This document shows positions 28,231 through 37,538 of a DNA stretch of 64,000 nt, one piece after another; position 1 is the first letter of the stretch; every line of letters starts with the position of its first letter. The stretch lies in the NCBI GenBank assembly GCA_002427535.1, contig DIRK01000047.1:1-64000 (forward strand), read 5' to 3'. Below the pieces are notes generated by a model. The model saw nothing but the letters and a program-made list of their open reading frames with translations. It was not told where the DNA came from and did no database searches. This DNA comes from Mageeibacillus sp. UBA5438. Lineage in GTDB: Bacteria > Bacillota > Clostridia > Saccharofermentanales > DTU023. The translations under genes and the position numbers were made by a program.

Positions 28231-29336
28231 TACTGCCTTTTCGCTTTTTGATCTTCCACATAGGCCAGATAGTCGCGCACCATGTCCGCCAGCTTGAACA
28301 GGACGGCGTCTTCAAAGTTGCGCAGATCAAGCCCTGTGATTTTCTCCACTTTATCCAATCGGTAAACAAGTGTATTTCGATGGACGAATAACTGTCTGGA
28401 GGTTTCACTGCCATTCAGGTTGTTCTCGAAAAACTTGTTGATGGTTCCCATCGTCACCGGGTCTAAAGCCTCATAGGTGCCCGGTTCAAACACTTCGCGC
28501 AAAAAGAGTTCGCAAAGCGTGATCGGAAGCTGGTAAATGAGACGGCCCAGGCCCAGTCTTTCGTAACGCATGACCGGCATTTCTTCGCCCTGGAAAATCT
28601 CGCCGACAATGAGCGCGATCGATGCTTCCTGATAAGCCTTGGCGGTCTCGGTCAGATTCGACGCCGTCATGCTGACGCCAATCTTGACATCGACCATCGC
28701 GCTTTCTTTCAAGATGTTGGCAAGCGCCAGCAAGGATTCATCAAGACCCTCAATGTTCTCATCGGTGGCTTCGATCATGATGACAATATTCTCTTCGTCA
28801 ACCGGGAGGATATAATCATCCGGGCGACCGCTAAATTGCTGTTCTAATGTTTCCAAAACCGCCTTGAATTCTTCCGGTTTAAAGTGAAGCAACAGCACCA
28901 CACGCCGCTCGGCGTAGCGGATTTTAAATTCGCGCGCTTTCAAAGGGATATCGCCGGGAAGTTCATTTTCCAAAAGGACGTTCTTTAAGAACATCGCCTT
29001 GTGCTCGATCTGCCGTGTTTCGCGTTCCTCACTCTTACATTGCTCTGCCATCATCCAGCGCGACAGAAGTTCCACATAAGCGCGCGCGATGTCATCGGTG
29101 CCCTCAACAAAACAAATAGCAAGGTTGCCGTCGTTTTGCTCCGTCACCCTGTATGTCATGTTGCCGGCGGTAGCTAAGGTATCCCCGGAGGCTAACAGCG
29201 CTCTTACAGCGGGATCCTGTCCACCGATCAGCTGCTCATCCGAGGCGACCAGTACGATCCCCTGACCGTCTGTGACGCCGATCACCCGGTTCAGGCTTGA
29301 GGCCATCTCCATTAGTGCTTGTTGAATCTGATCCAT
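28230..29336 (-). CDS. CdaR/PucR-family transcriptional regulator
   Basis: A 368-aa protein. Residues 1-130 form a sensory-type domain (GVTDGQGIVLVASDEQLIGG), the middle resembles the CdaR GGDEF-like domain, and the C-terminal end has the PucR-type helix-turn-helix block (SRQLFVHRNTLVYRLDKVEK near residue 318, then FEDAVLFKLADMV). CdaR in other bacteria controls sugar-diacid use, but no such genes are present. It is translationally coupled to ftsE, so a role tied to cell-envelope genes is suggested by context only. GTGGGGA precedes the ATG. Confidence 0.85.
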   Translation of the reverse strand: MDQIQQALMEMASSLNRVIGVTDGQGIVLVASDEQLIGGQDPAVRALLASGDTLATAGNMTYRVTEQNDGNLAICFVEGTDDIARAYVELLSRWMMAEQCKSEERETRQIEHKAMFLKNVLLENELPGDIPLKAREFKIRYAERRVVLLLHFKPEEFKAVLETLEQQFSGRPDDYILPVDEENIVIMIEATDENIEGLDESLLALANILKESAMVDVKIGVSMTASNLTETAKAYQEASIALIVGEIFQGEEMPVMRYERLGLGRLIYQLPITLCELFLREVFEPGTYEALDPVTMGTINKFFENNLNGSETSRQLFVHRNTLVYRLDKVEKITGLDLRNFEDAVLFKLADMVRDYLAYVEDQKAKRQ

Positions 29337-29397
29337 TTTTATTTATCCCCACTTTCAGGCTTATACCGCGACATCCCGGCGCGCTTGTAATTTTTTT

Positions 29398-31077
29398 TTA
29401 GAACAATCCGGAAATTTTCCCGCTCTCATCCACGTCGATCTTCTCCGCGGAAGGCACTTTCGGCAATCCCGGCATGGTCATGACGTCACCCGTCAGGGCG
29501 ACAATGAATCCGGCTCCTGCCGAAGCTTTTAGGTTACGTACCGTGATGCGGAAATCTTTCGGAACACCGATCATTTTCGGGTCATCCGCAAAAGAATACT
29601 GTGTTTTGGCGATGCAGACGGGCAACTTGCCAAAGCCATTGTCCTCTAACACCTTCAACTGTTTCACCGCGGGGCCCACAAAGTCGACACCGTCCGCGCG
29701 GTACACACGCTTGGCGATCGCTTCAATTTTCTCGCGGATTGTCGTGTCTTCACCGTAGACAAATCCAAGATCGCCCTGGCTGGGCAGTTCACAAAGGCGA
29801 ATGACCTCTTCGGCCAGTTCAACACCGCCTTCTCCACCCTTGCCCCACACTTCTGACAGAGCTACATGGACACCTTGTTTTTCACATTCTTCACGGACCA
29901 GTTCAAGTTCCGCTTCAGTGTCGTCGGGGAAGCGGTTAATAGCCACCACGACCGGGCGGTTAAAGACATCGATGACATTTCGCACGTGCTGAGTCAGGTT
30001 GTCCATTCCGGCCGCCAAGGCTTCAAGGTTCTCTTCTTTCAGGTCTGCTTTTGCCACACCGCCATGCATCTTCAATGCGCGGACAGTCGCGACCAAAACA
30101 ACCGCGCTCGGATCGAGACCCGTTGCGCGGCACTTAATGTCAATGAATTTCTCAGCGCCGAGATCCGCGCCAAAACCCGCCTCTGTAATGAGGTAGTCTG
30201 CGTGCACCAAACCCATGGTGGTCGCAAGCACGCTGTTACAGCCGTGCGCAATGTTCGCGAAAGGTCCGCCGTGCACATAGGCAGGGGTTCCTTCGAGTGT
30301 CTGGACCAAGTTCGGTTGCAAGGCATCCTTTAAGAGCGCGGCCATGGCGCCGTTCGCCTTCAGATCACTTGCGAGCACCGGCTCACCGCTGTACGAATAG
30401 CCGATGACGATGCGCCCCAAGCGCTCTTTTAGATCGGTAATTGAGGTGGAAAGGCAGAAAACCGCCATCACCTCAGAGGCGACCGTAATCTCAAAGCCGT
30501 CCTCACGCGGTGTCCCGTTCACACGCCCGCCAAGACCGTCCACGATAAATCGAAGCTGGCGGTCATTCATGTCAACCGCACGTTTCCAAGTAATCTGACG
30601 CGGGTCAATATTGAGCGCATTGCCTTGTTGTATATGGTTATCGATCAAGGCCGCCAAAAGGTTGTTAGCCGCACCGATCGCGTGGAAATCTCCTGTAAAG
30701 TGAAGGTTCAAATCCTCCATCGGAACGACCTGTGCGTAGCCGCCTCCGGCCGCGCCCCCCTTGATCCCGAACACGGGACCCATCGAGGGCTCACGGAGCG
30801 CCAGGGTACAGCTTTTACCCAAGCGGGTCATGGCATCGGCAAGCCCGATCGTCGTCGTGGTTTTTCCCTCACCTGCCGGCGTCGGCGTAATGGCCGTCAC
30901 CAGAACCAATTTTCCCTGTTTGTTCTCATTATCACTAAGCGCGTCAAGGGATACTTTCGCCTTGTAGCGCCCATAATATTCAAGATATTTCTCGTCGATT
31001 CCGGCCCTTTTCGCGATTTCGCTGATGGGTCGCAACTTTGCCTCCTGCGCGATTTCGATGTCTGACTTAAAACTCAT
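29398..31077 (-). CDS. fhs: Formate-tetrahydrofolate ligase
   Basis: A 559-aa enzyme producing 10-formyl-THF from formate, THF and ATP; in Clostridia it feeds purine synthesis and, in acetogens, the Wood-Ljungdahl methyl branch. P-loop [20 protein letters not shown] lies near residue 66, [20 protein letters not shown] near residue 93 and the EPGAG-type segment [20 protein letters not shown] near residue 308. GGGAGGATCATC precedes the ATG. No folD, fchA or acs genes are in the window, so an acetogenic role cannot be judged. Confidence 0.96.
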   Translation of the reverse strand: MSFKSDIEIAQEAKLRPISEIAKRAGIDEKYLEYYGRYKAKVSLDALSDNENKQGKLVLVTAITPTPAGEGKTTTTIGLADAMTRLGKSCTLALREPSMGPVFGIKGGAAGGGYAQVVPMEDLNLHFTGDFHAIGAANNLLAALIDNHIQQGNALNIDPRQITWKRAVDMNDRQLRFIVDGLGGRVNGTPREDGFEITVASEVMAVFCLSTSITDLKERLGRIVIGYSYSGEPVLASDLKANGAMAALLKDALQPNLVQTLEGTPAYVHGGPFANIAHGCNSVLATTMGLVHADYLITEAGFGADLGAEKFIDIKCRATGLDPSAVVLVATVRALKMHGGVAKADLKEENLEALAAGMDNLTQHVRNVIDVFNRPVVVAINRFPDDTEAELELVREECEKQGVHVALSEVWGKGGEGGVELAEEVIRLCELPSQGDLGFVYGEDTTIREKIEAIAKRVYRADGVDFVGPAVKQLKVLEDNGFGKLPVCIAKTQYSFADDPKMIGVPKDFRITVRNLKASAGAGFIVALTGDVMTMPGLPKVPSAEKIDVDESGKISGLF

Positions 31078-31157
31078 GATGATCCTCCCAATAACACACC
31101 TAAGGCGTGTCTATTATCAGCCCGTTCGTTAAGACACAGGCATTTTACCAAGATAAG

Positions 31158-31177
31158 GGGCGGTTCAAACACCGCCC
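31158..31177 (-). terminator. Hairpin after the Crp/Fnr gene
   Basis: A 6-bp perfect G/C stem (GGGCGG / CCGCCC on the minus strand, loop 8 nt) lies just past the stop at 31184 in the 106-bp gap before fhs. It is followed by CTTATCTTGG, not a clear T tract, so it may be a weak terminator or an attenuator between the regulator and fhs. Confidence 0.4.
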
Positions 31178-31183
31178 GAGAAG

Positions 31184-31918
31184 TTATTCAGTGTCGCAGT
31201 CTTCGTACAGCCCGCACGCGAGCCCGTAAAGATCCATCAGCCAAATATTTCGGCCGCTGACACGTATCAGCCCGTCTTTTTCCATGCTGATCAACTCACG
31301 CGAAAACGAAGGCCTCGGCATGGCCAACAGCCTTGCCACGACTTCTTTTGAAACAGGTAACATCACCGCGGAGGTCGTCGGCACTTCGATCGCCTCACGC
31401 AAAGATTTCCCTTCAAAGACGAGCTGCTCTTCCAATAAGGATAGTAAATAACTTGAGATCTTAAGTCGCAGTGTCTTTTGTGACAGAAGATGAATCCTCT
31501 GATCCTGTTCACGGGTGCGGTCGGATAAAAAGGACATGTAGTTCAAAAGCAACTGCGAGCTGTTGGCAATGAGTGCGAGCAAATCTTCTCTTGAAATGAA
31601 AATCGTTTTAACAAGTGTCAACGCTTCCAAAGAGTAAGGATACAGTTTATGGGTGGAAAAAATAAGATCTGCTCCGAAGACCGTACCGGGGCCTAACAGA
31701 TTAAGTGTGGTGAATTCGCCTGTCGGTGTGTACTTCTGACGGGCCACCTGCCCTTCAATGATGACGCCAATTCCCTGGCAGGCCACCCCCTCCATAATGA
31801 TCAGATGTCCCTTGCCATGCAGGTGGACATGTGTGTCCTTGCAGTATTCCAGATAGAGTTCGTGATCCAGTCCGGCAAACAGCGACGTTGATGCCATTAC
31901 TTCACAGGTTTTCTTCAT
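31184..31918 (-). CDS. Crp/Fnr-family transcriptional regulator
   Basis: A 244-aa regulator: cyclic-nucleotide-binding-like beta-barrel at residues 10-130 (IIMEGVACQGIGVIIEGQVA; LLGPGTVFGADLIF), a dimer helix, and a Crp-type HTH (LPVSKEVVARLLAMPRPSFS ... LISMEKDGLIRVSGRNIWLMD split near 200-235). No N-terminal Cys cluster for an Fe-S centre is visible, so the signal is unknown. ATG at 31918 chosen as the family start, with a GGGGGA upstream; longer frames start inside a likely operator. It lies 106 nt before fhs and diverges from the SIMPL-ade operon. Confidence 0.88.
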   Translation of the reverse strand: MKKTCEVMASTSLFAGLDHELYLEYCKDTHVHLHGKGHLIIMEGVACQGIGVIIEGQVARQKYTPTGEFTTLNLLGPGTVFGADLIFSTHKLYPYSLEALTLVKTIFISREDLLALIANSSQLLLNYMSFLSDRTREQDQRIHLLSQKTLRLKISSYLLSLLEEQLVFEGKSLREAIEVPTTSAVMLPVSKEVVARLLAMPRPSFSRELISMEKDGLIRVSGRNIWLMDLYGLACGLYEDCDTE

Positions 31919-31944
31919 AATATAAACCAATCCCCCGACAAGCG

Positions 31945-31973
31945 ATTTGTTACTCCTTACCAGAATAACAAAT
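31945..31973. promoter_or_regulatory. Perfect inverted repeat, candidate Crp/Fnr operator
   Basis: ATTTGTTA, 13 nt, TAACAAAT: two perfect 8-bp arms whose centres are 21 bp apart, about two helical turns. It lies 26 bp upstream of the Crp/Fnr-type ATG in the divergent region 31919-32125, well placed for autoregulation or control of both directions. Binding is inferred from symmetry and position. Confidence 0.55.
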
Positions 31974-32125
31974 ATCCGGACGCTTGTCCCACCAAGCGCC
32001 AGCTTACGATTCAAACGATCGATACCATCACATCATAAATCATAGCACGTCAAAGGAAGCCTGGGCCTCCGCGAATCGTGCTAAGATAAGTTTACAACAA
32101 GCTCTGAGTAAAGAGGTATTGAGAG

Positions 32126-32779
32126 ATGGACCAAACATTGCGCGTCTCTGGGACGGGTCGGATGTCCGTGAAACCGGATACCATCCAACTATTTTTAACC
32201 CTGAATGACCATTTTAGCAGCTACGAAGAAGCGATCGAAACATCCGCCCTATGGACCGATCAATTGAAACAGGCTTTTTCGAAAAAGAAGTTCAAAAAGA
32301 CAGAACTTACGACCCTTCATTTTTCAATCGACAGCCACTTTGAAAATGAACGCGATCCCGACGGACAATACCGGCAGAAATTTTCAGGATACCGCTTCAA
32401 TCACCAGTTATCGATTGAATTCGAGGCCGATCACAAGCGTCTGGGCGACGCGTTGACCGCCATAATAACGAGCGCTGTTCCGGTGGAATTCAATATCCAC
32501 TACGCGGTGAAAAATGTAAAAGCCATCAAGGAGCAACTGCTCCAAAAGGCGGTGTCTGACGCCGCCGATACGGCTCGCCTGTTGGCTCTATCCGCGAAGG
32601 TCAAACTGGGAAAGATGCTTCAGATCCACTACGGCAAAGAAGAACTCATCTTCCGTCAGGAAACCATGCGAAGCGCACGCTTTCAAGGCCAGGACATCCA
32701 AGCTTCCCTCTCGCTCGACATTGAACCGGGCGAGTTAAACTTTGAAGAAACCGTCGAAATAATCTGGGAAATTTCATAA
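32126..32779 (+). CDS. SIMPL-domain (DUF541) protein
   Basis: A 217-aa protein with the SIMPL hallmark at its N-terminus (LRVSGTGRMSVKPDTIQLFL) and the C-terminal DIQASLSLDIEPGELNFEET. No signal peptide is visible, unlike periplasmic members, so it should be cytosolic. The family has no settled biochemical function. AAAGAGG precedes the ATG, and 13 nt separate its stop from ade, so both probably share a transcript. Confidence 0.8.
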   Translation: MDQTLRVSGTGRMSVKPDTIQLFLTLNDHFSSYEEAIETSALWTDQLKQAFSKKKFKKTELTTLHFSIDSHFENERDPDGQYRQKFSGYRFNHQLSIEFEADHKRLGDALTAIITSAVPVEFNIHYAVKNVKAIKEQLLQKAVSDAADTARLLALSAKVKLGKMLQIHYGKEELIFRQETMRSARFQGQDIQASLSLDIEPGELNFEETVEIIWEIS

Positions 32780-32792
32780 TAAGGACGAAGAA

Positions 32793-34538
32793 ATGGAGGC
32801 CCCTATGACCCACGAAGCACTCAAACACCTGATCGATGTGGCAGCCGGCCGGGAAATCGCCGACCTTGTCATCAAGAATTGTCAAATAGTCGATGTCGGA
32901 TCGGGTGAGATCCGAAAAGGAGACATCGCGATTGTCGATGGCCTGATCGCCGGTACAGGCGATTATGAGGGGAAAGAAGAGATCGATGCCCAGGGGCTTT
33001 ACGCGCTCCCCGGCCTGATTGACGCGCATATCCATATTGAATCCGCCTTTGTGACGCCGGAAGAAATCAGCCGACTGCTGGTGCCCTTCGGGGCCACGAC
33101 CATCATCGCGGATCCGCATGAGATCGCCAATGTGGCAGGCCTCGACGGACTGAACTACATGCTCGAAGCCGCAAAAGAAGCCGCACTTCATATCGAATAT
33201 GTGGTGCCTTCTTGTGTCCCCGCAACACCTTTTGAAAATGCGGGCGCCATCCTTGAAGCCAAGGATCTTGAGGGTCCCCTAGCCGACGACCGCATCTTGG
33301 GACTTGGCGAATTTATGAATTTCCCAGGCATTATCTACGCGGACCCGGCCGTGCTTGACAAACTTATTGCCGCAAAAAAACATAATAAACTGATCGACGG
33401 GCACAGCCCGGGGGTCAAGGGCAAGGAGTTAAATGCCTATACCTCTGCGGGAATCCTTGCTGACCATGAATGCTCCACCGCCGAAGAGATGGAAGACCGT
33501 CTGGCAAACGGCATGTACATTCTCATGCGCCAAGGATCTGCCTGCCATAACTTAGAAGACCTGCTCCCTGTAGTGACCGACCGCAACGCGAGGCGCTGCC
33601 TTTTATGCTCAGATGACCGCCAGCCCAAAACCATTCTAGAAGAAGGGCACCTGGACGATCACTTGAGAAAATGTGTAAAATTCGGTATCCACCCGGTTGT
33701 CGCCGTCCAGATGGCGACGTTAAACGCGGCGGAAGCCTTCGGCCTGAAAGATCGGGGCGCGATCTTCCCCGGAAAACGCGCCGATATCGCGCTCATGAAT
33801 AACCTCGAAGAATTCAAAGCCCGATACGTCTTCATCGACGGAAAGCTTGTGGCCGAAGACGGCCACTACCTCCCCGAGGTGAGGCGTGCGGATACCACAG
33901 CGGTGAGAAGCAGCGTCCATGTGAAAGATTTTTCCATCGATAAGTTAAAACTGAACTTGAAAAGCGATCGCGTGCATACCATCGACATTCTCCCGGGAGG
34001 AGTCGTCACCGGCAAGGGCATTGCGACGATCAAGCGCGATGAATCAGGCGATTTCATCTACGATCCCAACGAGGACATCGTGAAGATCGCGGTCATCGAG
34101 CGCCATAAAAATACCGGCAATGTCGCTGTCGCACTCCTTCGCGGCTACGGCATCAAAAGAGGGGCGGTCGCCTTGACGATCGCGCACGACTCACACAACG
34201 TCATTGTCGCAGGCACGAACGACGAGGATATGGCCTTTGCGGTAAAGGGATTGATCCAACAAGAAGGCGGCGTGATCCTGGTAAAAGGCAAAGAAGTGAT
34301 CGGAAGCCTCCCCCTCCCGGTGGGCGGCATTATGAGCGACCGTTCGGGAGAATGGGTGAATGACAAGTTAACCGAACTGCATGAAAAGGCCGTCCGTGAT
34401 TTGGGCGTCAGCAAAACAGTCGAACCGATCATGACCCTATGCTTCATGGCCCTCCCCGTGATCCCTGAGCTAAAGCTCACAGACATGGGACTTTTCGACG
34501 TCACGATCTTCAATTTCATCCCGATCGAGGCGTCCTGA
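32793..34538 (+). CDS. ade: Adenine deaminase
   Basis: A 581-aa amidohydrolase converting adenine to hypoxanthine. Metal and active-site motifs: LPGLIDAHIHIESAFVTPEE near residue 72, IADPHEIANVAG near residue 107, IDGHSPGVKGKELNAY near residue 195 and CSDDRQPKTILEEGHLDD near residue 270. Length is normal. Translation could begin at 32793 (AAGGACGAAGAA) or at the ATG at 32805 (behind GGAGG). It sits in a purine-salvage-like unit with the SIMPL and nitrilase genes. Confidence 0.95.
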   Translation: MEAPMTHEALKHLIDVAAGREIADLVIKNCQIVDVGSGEIRKGDIAIVDGLIAGTGDYEGKEEIDAQGLYALPGLIDAHIHIESAFVTPEEISRLLVPFGATTIIADPHEIANVAGLDGLNYMLEAAKEAALHIEYVVPSCVPATPFENAGAILEAKDLEGPLADDRILGLGEFMNFPGIIYADPAVLDKLIAAKKHNKLIDGHSPGVKGKELNAYTSAGILADHECSTAEEMEDRLANGMYILMRQGSACHNLEDLLPVVTDRNARRCLLCSDDRQPKTILEEGHLDDHLRKCVKFGIHPVVAVQMATLNAAEAFGLKDRGAIFPGKRADIALMNNLEEFKARYVFIDGKLVAEDGHYLPEVRRADTTAVRSSVHVKDFSIDKLKLNLKSDRVHTIDILPGGVVTGKGIATIKRDESGDFIYDPNEDIVKIAVIERHKNTGNVAVALLRGYGIKRGAVALTIAHDSHNVIVAGTNDEDMAFAVKGLIQQEGGVILVKGKEVIGSLPLPVGGIMSDRSGEWVNDKLTELHEKAVRDLGVSKTVEPIMTLCFMALPVIPELKLTDMGLFDVTIFNFIPIEAS

Positions 34539-34547
34539 GGCTACACC

Positions 34548-35315
34548 ATGAACGGCATGCATCGCCCCATTCGCATCGCCTGTGCGAACGTCATTTCCAG
34601 ACTCGATGACATCGAGTACAACATGCGTGTGATGAAACAGGCGATGCGTGAAGCGGTGAACAATGAAGCGGACTTAATCCTGTTTGGGGAAGCCTTCCTC
34701 CAAGGCTTCGAAACCATGCGCTTTGTTTACAAGGAGGATGTTCAAAAGGCGCTCTTTCAGACAGGCGTTGAAATCACGAAGGTTCGCCAATGGGCCAAAG
34801 AACTTAAAACGGCCGTCGGTTTTGGTTACTACGAGAACAAAGCCGGCGGCCTTTATTCGTCTTATATGTTCATCGATGAAAAAGGCGCCATCCTCAACAA
34901 TTACCGCCGTGTGTCACGCGGCTGGAAGAAGTCCCACGCCAATCCCGACTACCGGGAAGGCCGCACATTTCAAAACTTCACATGGCGCAATCTGCGCATG
35001 ACGCCTTTAGTCTGCGGTGATTTTTGGGAAGATAAATTAATCACGACCATCGCCGCCTGCGATCCTGTGACCGACCTGTTTCTTTGGCCGGTCCACTGCG
35101 ACTATCCCGAGGACAAATGGGATAACGAAGAACGCAAAGCGTACAGGGAACGATCGCAGATTTTGGAAAAACCGATCCTCTTTTACAATAATTATATTGA
35201 CGAAAAAAACCGCGCCCAAGGCGGAACCTATCTTTGGCAACAGGGAAAAGAGCTCTTTTCACAAGCCTATGGGGTCTCGAAAATAGCGTATCTGACATTT
35301 ACTCCCGAACCATAA
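34548..35315 (+). CDS. Carbon-nitrogen hydrolase (nitrilase superfamily)
   Basis: A 255-aa member of the nitrilase/amidase superfamily. Two parts of the Glu-Lys-Cys triad are clear: Glu48 in LILFGEAFLQG and Cys156 in PLVCGDFWED. The middle block, normally Y-R-K-x-H-L, reads NNYRRVSRGWKKSH near residue 118, so the catalytic Lys is probably one of the KK pair or its site is changed. Nine nt after ade; the pairing suggests an amide or nucleobase-derived substrate, which is inference. Confidence 0.82.
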   Translation: MNGMHRPIRIACANVISRLDDIEYNMRVMKQAMREAVNNEADLILFGEAFLQGFETMRFVYKEDVQKALFQTGVEITKVRQWAKELKTAVGFGYYENKAGGLYSSYMFIDEKGAILNNYRRVSRGWKKSHANPDYREGRTFQNFTWRNLRMTPLVCGDFWEDKLITTIAACDPVTDLFLWPVHCDYPEDKWDNEERKAYRERSQILEKPILFYNNYIDEKNRAQGGTYLWQQGKELFSQAYGVSKIAYLTFTPEP

Positions 35316-35384
35316 ATGACCATGAATATTGAAAATAAAGAAAGCTTCGCTCAGCGGACACAGAGGGTCGGGCACGATCTTTAG

Positions 35385-35710
35385 AACAGCAGTGCGTATG
35401 AGACCGTGAGGAGCTTGAAAGACGTCGCGGACATCGTCGATATTTATCGGGTTGACATGATGTTTCATGATCGAACGCTCTCCGACGATCTTTGCCGGGC
35501 GCTGTACAAGCTTCTTTTCAGGTGTTAGAGCAGATCTCTAAGAAAGTCCCCCTGGATACGGCCCTGTCCATCATGGGGCAGTACCGTCCGCGCTATTTTA
35601 ACCCTTGTGAACGTCGCCCGGATATGAGAAGGCATCTCTCAGAACCAGAGTGCTTTTGGGTCTTAGATCACGCGGACAGTCTTGGTTTCTCCAACATTTT
35701 GAGACAATAA
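35385..35710 (+). pseudogene. Remnant of a PflX-like radical SAM gene (COG1313 type)
   Basis: Two pieces in different frames resemble one family. Frame from 35385: NSSAYETVRSLKDVADIVDI, then YRVDMMFHDRTL, ending at an in-frame stop at 35526. A second frame from about 35504 gives VLEQISKKVPLDTALSIMGQ, YRPRYFNP and LSEPECFWVLDHADSLGFSN, the C-terminal block of PflX-type pyruvate-formate-lyase-activating-related proteins. The N-terminal half, including the Cys cluster, and about 50 residues between the pieces are missing, so this is a deleted, frameshifted wreck. Nothing else is seen in 35316-35722. Confidence 0.7.
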
Positions 35711-35722
35711 CTACGGCGGCTG

Positions 35723-37522
35723 TTAACGAATTGCCATATGCTGTTCTATAAAACGCATCACTTGGGGATAACAGTCAAGTTTATTTTTAAGTTTCGATAA
35801 CCCATGCCCCTCGTCGTCGTACACAAGGAGCTCAACTTCCACCCCCCGCGCATTCAAATATTCTTTTGCCTGATACGCCTCACTCACCGGCACTCTCGGA
35901 TCATTTTTGCCGTGGATAATCATGAGCGGGCCCGTAATATTATCCACCATGGCAACCGGCGATACTTCGTAGAGTATGTTTCGATGTTTTTTGAGGCTGC
36001 CGTATTCTTCCTCACGGTGGGCACGGCGGTAGTTTGCTGTGTTCTCCAAAAACGTCACAAGGTTGAACATCCCCACGGTGCAGACCGCGCAGCAAAATAA
36101 TTCCGGCATGCGTGCCGCGGCACTCAATGTCATGAATCCTCCGTAACTTACACCCATCACTCCGATCCGTTTGGGATCCGCAATGCCACGTTCTACTAAA
36201 TCTTCCACAAGCGACCTGACATCTTTGACACTGTCCAAGCGTTTCTCAACATCGTCCAGATGCTCGTACTTTTTTCCGTAACCTGATGAGCCGCGCACAT
36301 TGGGTTCCACCACTGCGATCCCCGACGCCACCATATAGTGCAAGAGCTCCTTGTAAGCAATGCCGGGGCGTGCCTGCCCCTCGGGCCCTCCGTGAATATC
36401 CAGCATGAGGGCCATCGATCCCTCTAGCCCCTTAGGCCTGTACAGAAAATAGGGTACCTCCAGCCCGTCAAAAGACTTGAAATGCAAAAGCTCAGGTTCC
36501 ACAAAGTCGGAGGAGGTCAACCCCGCCATATCCGGCGTGTCAAAACAAATAAACGCATCCTTTTCAAGATCGAGCATCCACAAAGACGAAGCCTGTGTCG
36601 AACCGGCCAGCGTAAAAAGAAGACGATTGCTATCGGGCGCCCAGTGGAAGGGAAGGTATTCGGAGATAACACCCTTCGGTGTTGCCGGTATGTTCATGCG
36701 CACATCCTCGACAAGATCGACCACATAAAGACTACTATATCCTTCTTCGTTCACATTGATTGCTAAATAGCGGTCATTTTGCGATAAAGCGATGTTGTCG
36801 ACACCCCAATCGAATAGATATTTCGGTGTGAATGTTTGGTCCTCCATACTGTACCAACCGACATACGGAAAATCACTCCCATCGTCACTGACACAGTAAA
36901 AACCGCTGTGATCCTGTTTCCATACCGGGCTGGAATAACTTGCCTTGCGATCGATTTCAGGTGCTGCAATGGCCGTCCTCTCCTCGACATCAATCAGCCA
37001 TAGGGGGTTATCCCCGCCTCCTCTTAACTTATTGACAAGAAGGTACCTGCCATTTTTGGATAGCGCGGCGGGGATGTTGTAATGGTCTTCATTTTGGATT
37101 AATATTTGTGACTTTCCGCTCTCAATATCGATGCCGATAATATCGAACGATCGCTTGTCGCGCCCGTTCGATGAGACAAGTAACGAACGCCCATCCGAAG
37201 ATAATCCGCCGATCTGAAAGGCCGTCGCCTTATCAAAAGTCAAGGGGATCGCTTCACCTTTACCATCCTTCAAGCGATGGATTTGCGGATTCTCCGTACC
37301 GGCTGTGTCGAGGCTGAAGAAGATATCGCCATTTCTGGCAAGATGCAAATCACGTATTCCTTCTTGGGTCTCAAACAGAGAAGTAATCTCCCCTGTATTG
37401 ACATTGTGGCGAAGGATCGCGCGTCCTTGGGGCGCATCTCGAAGGCTCACCACCGTATCTCCATTTAGCCAATCGGCATAGTGATAACCGCTTATACTAA
37501 AATAGGCTTTCAAAAGATCCAT
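35723..37522 (-). CDS. S9-family serine peptidase (prolyl oligopeptidase fold)
   Basis: A 599-aa cytosolic peptidase without signal peptide: an N-terminal beta-propeller (residues 1-340) and a C-terminal alpha/beta-hydrolase with the Ser in GVSYGGFMTLSAAA near residue 470, the Asp in IHGKNDPRVPVSEAY and the His in YDDEGHGLSKLKN. S9 enzymes cut short peptides, often after proline, or remove acyl-amino acids. AGGAGG lies 9 nt before the ATG at 37522; an ATG at 37528 is too close. It is the last gene of the leftward tetR-opp locus and completes peptide breakdown after import. Confidence 0.92.
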   Translation of the reverse strand: MDLLKAYFSISGYHYADWLNGDTVVSLRDAPQGRAILRHNVNTGEITSLFETQEGIRDLHLARNGDIFFSLDTAGTENPQIHRLKDGKGEAIPLTFDKATAFQIGGLSSDGRSLLVSSNGRDKRSFDIIGIDIESGKSQILIQNEDHYNIPAALSKNGRYLLVNKLRGGGDNPLWLIDVEERTAIAAPEIDRKASYSSPVWKQDHSGFYCVSDDGSDFPYVGWYSMEDQTFTPKYLFDWGVDNIALSQNDRYLAINVNEEGYSSLYVVDLVEDVRMNIPATPKGVISEYLPFHWAPDSNRLLFTLAGSTQASSLWMLDLEKDAFICFDTPDMAGLTSSDFVEPELLHFKSFDGLEVPYFLYRPKGLEGSMALMLDIHGGPEGQARPGIAYKELLHYMVASGIAVVEPNVRGSSGYGKKYEHLDDVEKRLDSVKDVRSLVEDLVERGIADPKRIGVMGVSYGGFMTLSAAARMPELFCCAVCTVGMFNLVTFLENTANYRRAHREEEYGSLKKHRNILYEVSPVAMVDNITGPLMIIHGKNDPRVPVSEAYQAKEYLNARGVEVELLVYDDEGHGLSKLKNKLDCYPQVMRFIEQHMAIR

Positions 37523-37538
37523 CAACATCTACCTCCTG

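Noticed and set aside
29337..29397. Possible terminator after fhs
   Set aside because: The A/T run follows the stop directly and the GCGC-rich segment does not form a convincing stem followed by T residues.
35327..35384. Short frame beginning MTMNIENKESF after the nitrilase stop
   Set aside because: Only 22 codons, ends at a stop, no ribosome site, and lies directly before the pseudogene remnant.
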